Shown: positions 1-11,743 of the stretch, in pieces
How positions within the stretch are numbered: the first letter of the stretch is position 1
Layout: each line of letters opens with the position of its first letter
NCBI RefSeq assembly: GCF_030867145.1
Contig: NC_134441.1
Location: forward strand, 8,974,992-9,038,991
Origin: Opisthocomus hoazin
Taxonomy: Eukaryota; Chordata; Aves; Opisthocomiformes; Opisthocomidae
Length of the DNA: 64,000 nt
Reading direction: 5' to 3'
Notes under the pieces: model-generated
Told to the model about the DNA's origin: nothing
The model's database searches: none
Seen by the model: the letters and a program-made list of their open reading frames with translations, nothing else
Position numbers and translations under genes: made by a program

Positions 1-1217
1 GGGAGGAAGAGGAACTGAGGCTCAGTCTCTTGTGTGTCTTGATGGCATTACCCGGCTTCCACGGGAAGGCGAAAACAGTGCAATAAATGACAGCCATCGC
101 AGGGCTGGGGACTGGCACGCGTGGGGCCATGGCTGCGAGCACGGCCGTGGAAAGCGGAGCTGCCCCTGGGGAGCTCGCGGCTGGCCGGGCTCAGCTCCGT
201 CCTGGAGCCGGATGGAGAATTGGACAGATCTCTCTGTTCCTGCTGAATCATGATTTATAAATTAAGCACAGATGAAGCAATGCCGGGAGGCTGAGCCTTC
301 CCCATTTCAGAAAGAGCCTCACTTATAAATTATACATGTTTTAGTCTGAATGAAAATTGCTGTAGGACAGCATTTGGTCACAAACTGCAGGACTGGGTTA
401 TGCCAGCGGCTGTAACTACCAACTGTAAATATGCCAGAAAAATGGAGGTTTGCTTGAGAAAACATATTTAAAGCATTATAGACTGGCTCCAAAGGAGGAA
501 GCCTGTCAGAATAAATACTCCATGAATGCTGTGCCTGGAGCCCCGGGGAATATTATCCTTATATAAACGATTCCTACTCTTTAGGGAGAAACCACTGCTA
601 TTTTCCTTCAATTTTCTTAATTGCTGACAAGAGCGACTGTGTTAGCCCAGCAGAAACGCGCGTTTTCGAGGCCTTTGAAAGCTTTCCGCTCGTTGCTTTG
701 CAGTGCAGCCAGCGCTGGGGGGGACAGCGGCGGATGAAAGCCCCGTCTCCGCGCTGACCTTCCCCGGGGACTGCGCGCCCGTTGCCGCGCGTGGTCTGCG
801 TTGCGCCCGACACAGGCCGCTTCCCCAGAGCTGGGGCAGCTGCGCCGCGGCCGCGGGGCTCGCGCCGTGCGTGGCTGTGCTGCCCGGTGCCTGTGGCTGT
901 GCCGGGGCTCACCGCGCTGCCGCGGGGCTGGGGAAGGGCAGGCGATGCCTCCGCTCTCGCCGGGGTGGCTGCTGGGCGCAGCGGGATGGGGCTGCAGCCT
1001 GCGGTGTGCCGGCAGCCGGGCGCACGCTGCTCTGCACGCGCTGCAGCGTCGGCGCGGGGCGGGGGCTCGGGTGCACAGGGAGCGTGGGCTGGGTGGGAGC
1101 CGGGGAGCACCAGCTTGCCCTCCGCCGTGCCTGTGTGGGTGGATACTTCCAGCTCTTGTGCGTGCCAGTAGCATATGCCAGCATCTCTAATTTTGTCTTT
1201 CCTTTTCTCTGTGGCAG
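1..1217 (+). other. PLEKHA2 intron, with CpG-rich block
   Basis: No coding exon of PLEKHA2 is recognisable here, although the N-terminal half of its first PH domain must lie upstream of the window. The first 600 bases are AT-balanced. Around 650-1080 the sequence turns GC- and CpG-rich with many short overlapping open frames on both strands, which fits an intronic CpG island. The open frames here do not look like protein. Confidence 0.5.
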
Positions 1218-4200
1218 GTTAGCATTGCCACCCCGAAGCAGAAGCCGAAAACCCCGTTCTGCTTTGGTGAGTGAGCGCGTGGGACCTGCATCCTTCCCGT
1301 GTGTCCCGTTGTGCTGCGCTGTGCTGTGCAGTACAGGTTCTTTTTCCTGTTTAACGCCAGCATGAGCTGCTCTTGGTGGAAGGAAGGGGTGTTCTGTACC
1401 CAGCTCCCCCCCCTCGATGGCCTCAGCTCGACCCAGGCTGCAGCAACGCCTCGTGTGTGCACCACGAACGCGGGTTTGAAGCGGCAGAAATGGCAGCACA
1501 AGCACGTGCTTGTGCCAAGGGAACGGCGTTGCCTTTGCGGTGCTTTGGTACAAGGGGTGTAGCCCAGACAAAGACCCGAGCGCACGGCACATCCCCGCGC
1601 CGGGGTCTGCACCAGCGTTTCGGGTGAGGGGTAAAACCCAAGTGCGGAGCACAGGAGGTCCCAGGGGCCCTCAAACCCCTGTGCAAGGCGCTGGCTTCAG
1701 CACTGCAAGTCCTAGTTTGGGCCGTGCCACAGCCTTGGCTTAAGCCTGGCTCAGCCCTGCCCTCCCGACGCTCCGGTGTGGGGATGCACCCCACTGCCCG
1801 GGCCCCCCATCCGCGCCCCTCGGCCGCTTTTCCATGTGAGAGGTTACGAGACCGATATCTGGAAATGGCTCTGGGGCTGGGAGGTGGGAGATGTTGTCTT
1901 GTTCTTTTATTGTTTGATTTATTTTAATAACGCAAAGCACTGAATGGGGTTCCCTAACTCTTCTTTGTGTTCCCTCCTTTGACAGTTATCAATGCTTTAT
2001 CTCAGCGCTATTTCTTGCAAGCCAGCGATCAGAAGGACCTGCAGGACTGGGTGGAGGCGCTGAACCGGGCCAGTAAGATCACGGTGGGTGGCGTGATGCT
2101 CGTCTCTGGTGTTGCTGCGTCCTGCCTTGGGCCCCTCGATGAGCGCCCGGAGGAGCTGTGCTTTTCCTCCTTGCTGTGCTCTGCTCCTCCGCTGCCTCCC
2201 CGGTCCCACCCGAGGAGCAGCCGTGGTGGTGGCCGGGCTGTCCCCAGCCCCGGGCCAGGTCCATGCCAGGCTTGCCAGCCTTGCTTGTGGGTTGGTGCCG
2301 AGGCTGCACGGGGAAGCGCAGCGCTCGGCTGGTGGCTCCTGGAGCCAGCTCTGCTTTCGACGCACGCCTCGTTCCGCTGCTGGCTGCAGCGGCTGCGATA
2401 GGGAGCTGCAGCTCCCGAAAGCCCCTTGTTCCCAGGGCAGCGTGTCCCAGTCCCCCGGGCGGCCCCGCGAGAGCAGAGCCCGTGCACAGACACCCCGGGG
2501 ACGGCGTGCGGTTCTGCCAGCGCACGGGGCCGGGCGGGTTTGGATCCGAGGGATAGGTGCTGCGAGCAGAGGAGGACGTGCCGGCGGCGCAGCCTTTTAG
2601 CGTGCGGAGCTGGGTGTCTGCACCGTGTCCCTTTGCAAGGCTGGAGCTGCGTGGTGACCCGTCCCTGGGGTCTGGCTTCAGGCGGGGGGTGTTCCCTCCG
2701 CCATCCCCGGGGATCCCGGGTCGGATTTGCTTTGCTGCTCGTTGCTCGTGCACCTTTGCCCTCCCGGCCCAGCTGCTGGGGCCACGGCGGCTGCACCCTG
2801 GGGAGGTCCTGCGGGCACCATCCCCATCCCCGCCTGCTTCGGGGCCGTGTCCCGCCTGTCGCTCCTGCGGGCTGGGATGCCCCTAACCGACTCCTCGCAG
2901 CAGCAGTCAAAGGGCGTCTTTCTTGTGCTTCAGTTTACTCAATTTTTGTTCTTCGTGGAACGCTGGGGCTTGTGACGAGGCGTAGGAATGCCGTGCACTG
3001 CAGGGCATCGCGGGGCGGGTTGTGCCCGCCATCTCCTCTCATTTACTGGTGTGTTCATCTAACCGTAAACTGATGGCCGCTGACCCAGCCCTCGCGGCGT
3101 CCCTCGGCTGCCCGGTGCTCCTGGCGATGAGGGCTGCTGTCTGCTCCCTCGCTCGTGCGGCGCGAGCAGGAGCACCGGCTGCTTGCGCTGCGTTGGGGCT
3201 CGCTGGGCAGCGCTGGGGCTGCCGGGTTAGGGGCTCGCAGGGCGGCTGCTTCCCGGCCCCGGGATGGATGGGGGGTCCCCGTGAAAGGGTCGGGGGCACT
3301 GCGGGTGTCTCTGTCCCTGGCATTGGCAGTGTTGCCAGTGTTCCATGCTAGCAGGGCTTTGCTGGATCGTGCGCGGGTGCGTGTTGTTTGTGGTTTGTAA
3401 ACTAAATAGAAGGAAAAATCATGACGAACGGTTTAGGAATAGGGCCTATCAAATAGCTTTTTTCTTTGATTTCTTTGTTTAAAATCACTGGAGTGCTCTG
3501 TTCTAGTCCCTGTGGGAAACTCCTCTGCAAGACCAGACTTGGCTTGTATTTTCTTTTTTTATCTGCAAATACATTAAATGTGCCAACCTCTGCGCCTGAA
3601 GCCACCAAGCTGACTGCGCGGGCTCTGGCTTGTACCTTCGCTTCTATGGGTTCAGGTTGTACCAGCTGCAAAAAACCCACCGCAGACTGGGCAGGGGTGG
3701 TAACCAGCGCTGCCAGCGACGCTGGCCTGGGTGTCCCTCCAGGGTGACGGCGCGCAGGCAGCCCGTGTCGCTGATCTGCCGGCTGGCTGAGGCGGGAGCC
3801 GGTGCAACGGTAGGAAGGGATGCGTCTTCTGCTTCTGCAGCAAACCACGGTGATTTCCCTATCCCTCACCCCACTCCGCACCTTCCCCTAGGTCTCCCTT
3901 TGCCCCTTGATTTCCTTCAGGTGCTCCAAGTTGCAGCGGCTTCATCGCCTTGGCGTGGGTGGAGAGGCATGGAGGGGCATGGGGAGATGTTCCAGCTTTC
4001 GGTGGGGTTTGGACCCTGACCAGCCTCTGGCCTTCGAGGGTCTCCATCTGCTCGGGCTCTGCCGGGCTCGGGGGGCGGGGTGCATCCCACCAAGCACACC
4101 TACATGCAGTGTGTGTTCAGTGCCCGCTGCCGCCGGCCGAGCCACCCGCTGCGGGGGCACAGGAAGGACAGGCAGCGGTTCGGGGGTTGCTTCTGGCGCA

Positions 4201-7200
4201 GAGATCCAGGTTCAGCTTCCGCTTCTCACAGAGACTTCTCCTCTGCTCTTGGCAAATCGGTTCCTGCGTTTCCTCACCCTGCACGCTGTCTCTGTAGGTG
4301 TGTGGTGGGCTGGTGTGGCCGTGGCGAGGGACTCTGCTCAGCTCTGCAAGAGGAGGCTGGGGTGAGGCTGCCGAGCGGCTCCTTCCCCCGTGCACGCTGC
4401 CTGCAGAGAAGCAGCTCCTTCCCTCTGCCCGCGCCTGCAACGTCGCTGTGTCTGCCTTGTGAAACCGTTTCCTCCGGCCGGGCGTCCCGTGCCGGCGTCC
4501 CAGCCTCGCCGTGCTCCCGCCTCGTGCTTGCCTGGGTCCGGAGCTCCGCACAGGCGGCGTGGCCGTGGGGTCACCGGGATCTCGTCCTGGCGCAGCGCTC
4601 CTGGCCCGTGCTCCTCTCCTGCCCGCGGGTTTGTGAGGTCGGAGCACAGACCTCTGCCCCGCCAGGCTTCAGCCTGGACGTGAGTCCAGCCTCGGGGGAC
4701 CTCCGAGCGGCCGCGAGCCCTGCGCTGCCCAGCCCGCAGCCGACGCGCGGTGCGGCTGCTCGGAGAGGACCGCGCGTCGCTCCCTGCGCCGTCGGGAGGG
4801 ACGCAGGAGGGTGGGTTGGGGCCCGAGACCCCGGTGAATGGCATTAGAGAAGTGGAAGTGCAGACTTGGGAAGGAAAACTTGGAAACGTGCCTTGCTGTC
4901 CGAGGGAGGGAGCTGGGAGGGGGGAGGGAGGATGCCGGCGCTGCGAGCCGGGTCCCCACGGCGCAGCCTCTGCCCGGCCGGGCGTTGACGCAGGACGCGC
5001 GGGCGTTCAGCGTGTGAAATAGTGCCCGGCCGACTGCTGCGGTGCAGCTCAGCCTCGTTAGGCAGATGAAAACTCGTCATTCAGCTCTAGCTGTAAGTAG
5101 AGCGGGGACAATTAAAGGAGCAAGTGTCCCACAAAGGCATCGGGCCGCAGAGGCGAGTCGCAGGCTCCTGTGAGGTGATGCTTAATTATTCACCACCTCT
5201 CATCTCCCATCTCAGCACCTCCTGAAAACTGCCTGGGTGGGGCCCACACCCTCCTTAATTGGGGTGCCTTGTTCGTTTATTATTTTTTGAAAGGGACGCT
5301 GCTGCGTTAGGCTGGGAGGATGGAGACGAAGGTGCCTGGTGCAGGCGTGGGGCTGCCCAGCACGGTCGTGCCTGTGCCCTTCACCCCTTTCCTTCTCCCG
5401 TAGGTGCCGAAGGGCGGCAGCGTCCCACCAGCCACGGAGATCGCGAAGCCCCCAGTGCTGCCCCAGGCCCAGGAGAGGAAGCCCCAGGTGGCCTACAAAA
5501 CCGAGATCATCGGGGGGGTGGTGGTCCACACGCCCATCTCCATCAACCAGGTGAGCTGGCAGGATCCGTGCACCGACCCAGATCCCAGGGGTAAAATCCC
5601 TGCGACGTCAGCACCCCGCTTTGCTCTGTCTGTTCCCCGTGTTTTAAGAGCAGCTCCTAATTGGGATGAGCAGAAAAGGTGGCAGCTTTCTCCATGCGTA
5701 GCTGGGCGAGGGCATTCCCACCACACCCCGCTTTGATGTCCCCACACCTCGCTGCCGGGGGCCCTTCGGCGCGGGAGCCGGGCTTTGGGAGGTCCCTGCC
5801 GCTGGGGCTGGTGTCTGGCTGCTGCTGCCCTGCCAGCGCGGCTGTGCCGCCGTCGGAGCCGAGCGCGGCGGGGGTGGCTGCGTCGGCAGGTCGCGTGGTC
5901 CACACGCTGCTCAGGTTTCTGCTTTAGGAAGGAGGGCACGGGGAAGGCGAGTGTCGGGGTGCTGGTGTTCCTGCAGCACCCCGCTGTGCCCCGCAGCGCC
6001 GAGCGATGCTGTGAACGCGCAGCGGCGATGGGCTCCGGCGCTCCCTAACCCCGTGTCAGCAGCAGGACTTGTGGCCGGGGGTCCCCTGGCCCGGGGCGGG
6101 GGTCCGGGGAGGTCCAGCCCTTTGCTGGTTTGGGCTGTCGGGGAGGCTGGTTTGCGCTTTCATTTCTGGAAACCAGCTCGGTGCCTGCAAACCCTTCCCA
6201 CTCGGGGGGTATAAATAGCTGCGCTTCGCAGCCGGCAGCACCTCTGCTTTGTCTCGCTCTGAAGCGTGATGAGATGAGGGGGCGTGAGGAGGAGGAGGGT
6301 ACGATTCCGCTTGCCTTCCGGCCATCCCGCACCATCCACCCGCCCGTCCTGGGTCCAAATCCCCCATCGGGGTGCCCGGGCCCCCCGTTGCTGCTCCCCC
6401 CGGAGCAGCCGAAGGGGCTGACCCGTGCCAAGGCCGGCACCGTGTGCCGCAGCCGTGCACCCCGTCCCTCGGCACGTGGCCCTCGGCGTCTGCTCTGGCG
6501 CTGGGTCTCGCTTCAGCTCTCGTCGGTGGCCGCGCTGAAAACAGAGCAGAGAGACAGGTCGCTGCAGCGGTGTTTTGCTGGCGGGCGCTTTTAACGCTTC
6601 CCGGGGAGCGGAGGTGTGCGGGGTGCGGGGGCACGCGGGATCACCCGGGCTGCCGGCCATCCGGTCCCGGTGCTGCCGGACCCTCGGCGCCGTGCGTGGG
6701 GTGGGGAAGGGCAGGGCAGGCTGTGCCCCCTCCCCGCTGCCCCGCGTGCCGTGCGGCCGGCGGCATGGCTGCCTGCTTGCGGACCAGCGGCAGCCGCCAG
6801 CCCTGTGAGCTCTTTCTTTGCTGTTTCAGGGAGTTGAAGCTGCTCTTTCCTCCCGACTCTGAGCCTGCCTCCCTCTCCTCCCCTGCCACCGCTCCAGAGA
6901 GCCGCCAGCTCCCTCCGCAGCCCTCGCCCGATTCCTTGCTTTCACTGGGGGGGTTTCAGAGGTGGTGCGCCGGCCGCCGGACTGTTTTCCGCTCTCTTGC
7001 TGCTTGCCCCGTGTGAAATGGCTATTCCTCCGCTGCAGCTTCCTGGGCGCGTCCGTGGTTTCCTGGCTGTGCCCCGGCCGGCTGGCGCTGCCCTGCAGCT
7101 ACTCGGGGACCCCAGCGGGGACCCCCACGCTCCGGCTGCACCCCCAGCCCAGCCGGCAGCGTGGCCCCGGCCCCTGGGCCTAACGCTCCCAGCTGCAGCA

Positions 7201-10200
7201 GCATCCCCGTCGCTGTTGTGGACACGTCCGTCTGTAACGCTCGGCGCAGCCCGGCCCAGGGGAGCCGGTGGTTTCCTCTGCGCAGGGCTGGGGCCCTGCT
7301 CCGCTGCTCTCCCGAGGTGCTGGGCAGCAGCCCGGGGCCAGCCAGATGGCCGACGGCCTCTGTCCTGGTGAACCAGAGCAGCCTCTCGAAGGTGCTGGAA
7401 GGAGCAGCGCGGGCAGGTCGCTGGTTAACCGCACCGGCAGTCGCAGCGGCGCGGGTGCCATATAAGGCTGGCGGCAGCGAGAGCCACCCCGGCTGCCATG
7501 GCAATTCTCAAACCTCAGCGCGGAGCTGGAGGAAGGGGTTGGAGGGACGGGGGAAGGAGATGAGCGCAGATGTTTCACCTCAGCCATCCTCTGCGGTGCC
7601 AAGGGGGAAGGGAGGGTGCTGCCGGGGACGGGGCGGCGCGGGGAGAGGGGGTGACGCTGCGGCGGGAGGGGGTGCGGCCCCTGGGGTGCGCTGGGAGGTG
7701 CTCGGGGTGAGCCAGGGATGGGTGCTGGGCGCACGGCCACGTGCGCAGCCCATCCCTGCTCACAGCAGCAAGCATTGCGCGTGGGGAGAGACAGCCTGGG
7801 GTCAGGGGAAGGGGGATTTTTCTACCTGAACTCCAAACATTGCAGTTTCTTTCGGGAGAATTTGGCCGTGAAAATGCAGAGCGGAGACTTCGCAGCTTTT
7901 CCGAGTAGTTCGTTCCCATGATATATTGCCTGCTCCGGCTGGAAAGCATCGCTGCTTTCTGGCTTGGGTTTGTCTGGCTCCAGCTTCCAGCTGGCGGTTT
8001 TTGTTCTGCCTCCCTCTGCCAGACGAGAGGGCTCCTCGGGCCTCGCCTGTCGCCCGGGAAGGTCTGCGGTGCAGCCCAGTCACCTCTGGTGTTGCGGAAG
8101 CCAGGCAGATGAGGTCCTTCAGCTCCCCTGCTGCAAGGGGTTTTCCTCAGCACTCCAATTGCTTTTCTGTAGCCTTTCCAGTTTCTTAGCGTTGTTTTTT
8201 AGCACGTGGGTGCCAAAAGGGTGCATAGTACTCGGGCAGCCATCTGGAAAGCTTCATGCAATGAGAGAAGTCAGCTCTCGACGCTGGTTCATTCCCCTGC
8301 TCGTGTCCAGGCGTTGCAGTTGGCACTTGACACGCAGTGCTGTTCTCGGGGCTTGCTTCGGGCTGCTTCTCCCTCCAGCTCAGGTGTCCTGCCTTCCGGC
8401 AGGGAATCCCTCTCCCTGCTCTCCCCCTGCTCCCCCGTAACTCTGTGCTCTCCGGTTGCAGAACGGCGGGGACGGAGGGGAGGGCAGCGACGTGGCCGCC
8501 CACCCGCTCCTGCGGCGCTCGCAGAGCTACATCCCCACCTCGGCCGCCAAGCTGCCCGCCGGGCCCCCCGTCCTCAAGAGCGGCTACTGCGTGAAGCAGG
8601 GGAACGTGGTGAGTGCCAGGGACCCCCGTGCCGCGGGCAGTGGGGCAGCTGGGGCTGGCCGCTGCCCTGTGGGTCCGGGATGCTCCAGGGGTGCTCTGGG
8701 TGCTGGACCATGACAGCGTGGGGAGAGCGCCGGAGCCCAGCACTGAGCGGTTTCCTGCTCTCTCTTCCAGAGGAAGAGCTGGAAGCGGCGGTACTTCGTT
8801 CTGGATGAATTTTCCATCAGTTACTACAAGTGTGAGCAGGTGAGCAGCCCTTGCCTGGGACCGGCTGCTCCCCGGCGCAGGTCTGGGCCGCGGCCGTGCC
8901 AGCGCGGGGGCTCGGCGGGAGGCACATCCCAGCGCTGGCAGCCCCAGGGACCAGCCGAGCCCAGCGTTGTCCCCTCTGTCTCTGCAGGACAAGGAGCCCT
9001 TGCGTTCGATTCTCCTGCGGGACGTCTGCAAGACCCACGAGTGCCTGGTCAAGTCTGGGTAATGCTCTGGTCCGCGTTTCCCTGCCGTAGCCCCGCGTGG
9101 TGCTGGGGCCGGAGCAGCGGACAGGAGCTCCGGCTGCTCCGGGTGCTGGTGGGGAAGCAGCTCCCGAGGAGCGGGACCGGAGGAAGGCAGGAGGGAAACT
9201 CGGCTCCCTCCTTCGGGGAGCACAGAGGGCCCCGAACAGCGGCTGCTGCTGTGAGCTGGAGCCGGGCTGAGCTGGGCTGCCGCTCGCTTTTGTTTCAGTC
9301 CCATAACCTGAACATCGCCGCTTTGTTTTGCTTTTAAGAAATTTCTTCCCCTTCCGCTCCATGAGCGGGTCAGGGAGTGTGGCTGGATGCAGGATACTGT
9401 CCTGGTGCTGACAGCCAGCTCTGCGGGGCGGGCGTGCTCCCTCAGCTCTCCTGTCTCCGCGGATTGAGGAGTACGAGGCCCTGCGCAGTAAATAGCGTCA
9501 GGTGGCAGAGGAGCAAAGGTGTTTGTGGAGCAGCCCAAAGCCGTGTATAGGCCTTTTCCTTACGCTAGCACAAGTGGCTACACAGTGTCTTGGGAACAAT
9601 TTATTGCAGCTAACGTTGATAAAACCAAAGTAACTTGAAGATTTGCAATGAAAAATTAATTAAGAAAACAAACCTCTTTAGCTAGAGTACAAATATGATT
9701 TATTGATATATCTTTGAATTGTTTATTTTTAATAAGTAGTAGTTCACGTTTAAAATGAACTGTAGATCAGATGAATTCAGGTTGGGGGTGGGCGGTTGCC
9801 TGCAGGCAGCAGAAGCTGGAGTGTTTGTAGCTGAAGGTCTCTGGGGAGCTGGAGTTGTCTTCTCAAAGTCCCAGTGAGATCCAAGGGTTGCCTTGAGTAT
9901 GTTTTTCCCCAGCACACACTAGAGATGAGGGTAAACATGGAATTTTTCCATCCATGATGACTGCTGGGTAGTGACCGTCTCTTTCTCGCTGTTTCTAGTG
10001 ACCTCCTGATGCGGGACAACCTCTTTGAGATCATAACGGGCTCCAGGACCTTCTACATCCAGGTGAGGCAGCCGAGGCCGGTTTGCTTTTCTGGGCAGTA
10101 ACTTCAGCTCTCGACGGCTCATGGAAACGGGCTGTTCCCCAGCAGCCTCGCGGCCAGCGAACACGGGCGGAGGAGTCTGCGGCAGCTTCTCCCGGCGCCG

Positions 10201-11743
10201 GGCACGGGCAGCGAGGGAGAACTGCCGCGCGGTTTCACTTCTCCCCGTGGGCTTATTTATAATAGCGGCTATTTGTGGGAGCAGGAACAAGCAGAGACAA
10301 AAGCACAGGGCGATCCGATGAGCATTGCGCGGGCGCGGGGCTGTCTGCACCTCCCCGGCGCCGCAGATTTGGGCAGCCCTCCCTGCCCCGGGCAGGGGGA
10401 TGCAGTTGGTCTCCCCGCTGCGGCTGGGCTGGGCAGCAGCGGGTGGGAGATGCTGTGCGTGGTGCTCTTGGCATTGGCGACAGCCCTTGGTGCTTGCGAG
10501 CCCCCGGAGCAGCCAGCGCGCCGTGCCGTGCCATGCCGTGGGTGCTCGTGCCCACGCGCACGGGCGAAAGCCCCGACCCTGCTGCCCAGGCAGGCTCGTG
10601 GCAGGGCGCAGACCCCGGGGCTCTGCCGCTGCAGGGGCACGGCTGGTCACACCCCGGCAGCTTCATTTTTCCTTAAATTCTTTATCTATTCCTGTTATAA
10701 AAATGCGGTGTCTGGAGAGTAGCTCCCCTTCTGCGGGGGAGGATGGGGCGGTGCAGTGATTTTTAAGAAAGTGTAAATTAATAGCAAATCTACTGGGAAC
10801 CATGGGACCCGTCCGTCTGCGTGTGCGTGCGTCGCTGCGGCGGGGTCAGCTCGGGCTGCGCTGGGGGCTTGCGGCAGCGAGGTCTCACCAGGGCTCGTGG
10901 TGCGTTTCGCAGGCTGACAGCCCCGAGGAGATGCACAGCTGGATCCGAGCCATCGCAGCCGCAGTCCAGGCCCTGAAAACCCGCCCGAGGGTAGGTCACG
11001 TCCTTGCTGCTTCATATTTAGCATCAAATGAAGGTCGTGCCAACGTACCAGGTATTTGTTTAGTAGATTGTGTAAGTGCTTGGTTAGCCCGTTTCCAGGG
11101 CGAGATCCCTGCCCGCTCTGGGTCTGTTTGCCAGTCACGGGAAAAGTTTCCTTGAAAAAGATTGAGAAGTGAGGTTCAGTCGTCGAACTGAGCCTGCATG
11201 AACCCTGCTCTGCTCCGAGGCACGAGCGAGAGCCTGGCCGACGGCGAAGGGCCATTTAATTCAGACTTTGACTTCGCTTGGGGTTTTCTTCGCTTTCTGT
11301 AGAGCGTGTAAAGGGCCCGGTCCCGGTCCCCAGGGTTCTGCAGGTTGCTGGCAGCGGTTGCACACGCGAACACCGGACCCCAGCCGTGTCTGTCCTTGCA
11401 GGAAATGTCCTTCGTGAGATCCACGTCCATGGGCAGGCCCGGGGGCCCCTCGGCCCCCTCCCAGCAGCGGCAGGCGGAGGAGAGGAGAGCGCTCTGCAGA
11501 GCCCCCTCCACCTCCTCCTGGCAGCCCTGGACGCCGGTGCCGCCGGCCGAGGGGAAGCAGCCGGCGCTGGAGGAGGTGCCCGCGTCGCTGAGAGACTCGC
11601 TCTTCATGGCGGCCTTCGCCGAGCACGACGCTGGAGCCGTGCCGGGCATGCGCGTGCGGCACAAGTCGGAGCCGCAGCATCTCAAGGAGAAGCCGTTCGC
11701 CTTCGACCTGGACGATGAAAGCATCCGGACCTCCGATGTGTGA
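1218..11743 (+). CDS. PLEKHA2: PLEKHA2 (TAPP2), PH-domain adaptor, C-terminal 354 residues, 5' end outside window
   Basis: Nine exons were read: 1218-1266, 1986-2083, 5404-5550, 8462-8608, 8771-8839, 8988-9058, 9999-10062, 10913-10990 and 11402-11743 (TGA). All have GT/AG borders and the phases add up. The first two exons give the end of the N-terminal PH domain (VSIATPKQKPKTPFCF, then RYFLQASDQKDLQDWVEAL). The linker contains QVAYKTEIIGGVVVHTPIS. The second PH domain runs from KSGYCVKQGNVRKSWKRRYF to AVQALK; its K-x-x-W-K-R-R-Y-F basic pocket is the known PtdIns(3,4)P2-binding signature of TAPP proteins. The protein ends TSDV, a class I PDZ ligand; TAPP1 uses such an end to bind MUPP1. The human protein is about 425 residues, so roughly 70 N-terminal residues are missing from the window. 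The family role is recruitment to membranes after PI3K signalling, notably in B cells. The identification is firm; regulation is not visible. Confidence 0.95.
6210..6218 (+). promoter_or_regulatory. TATA-box-like motif in PLEKHA2 intron
   Basis: TATAAATAG stands alone inside GC-rich intron sequence between the exons ending at 5550 and starting at 8462. It matches the TATA consensus well, but no recognisable first exon follows, so a promoter role is only possible. Confidence 0.25.
7458..7467 (+). promoter_or_regulatory. CArG box (SRF-type site) in PLEKHA2 intron
   Basis: CCATATAAGG is a perfect CC(A/T)6GG element in otherwise GC-rich intron sequence of PLEKHA2. SRF binding is inferred from the motif only. 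Confidence 0.35.

Noticed and set aside
7498-7563. 21-codon ATG frame after the CArG box
   Set aside because: Very short, no conservation information and no donor in frame.
8186-9538. 450-codon open frame on the minus strand
   Set aside because: It is antisense to four well-supported PLEKHA2 exons and has no domain-like sequence; it is explained by GC-rich composition.
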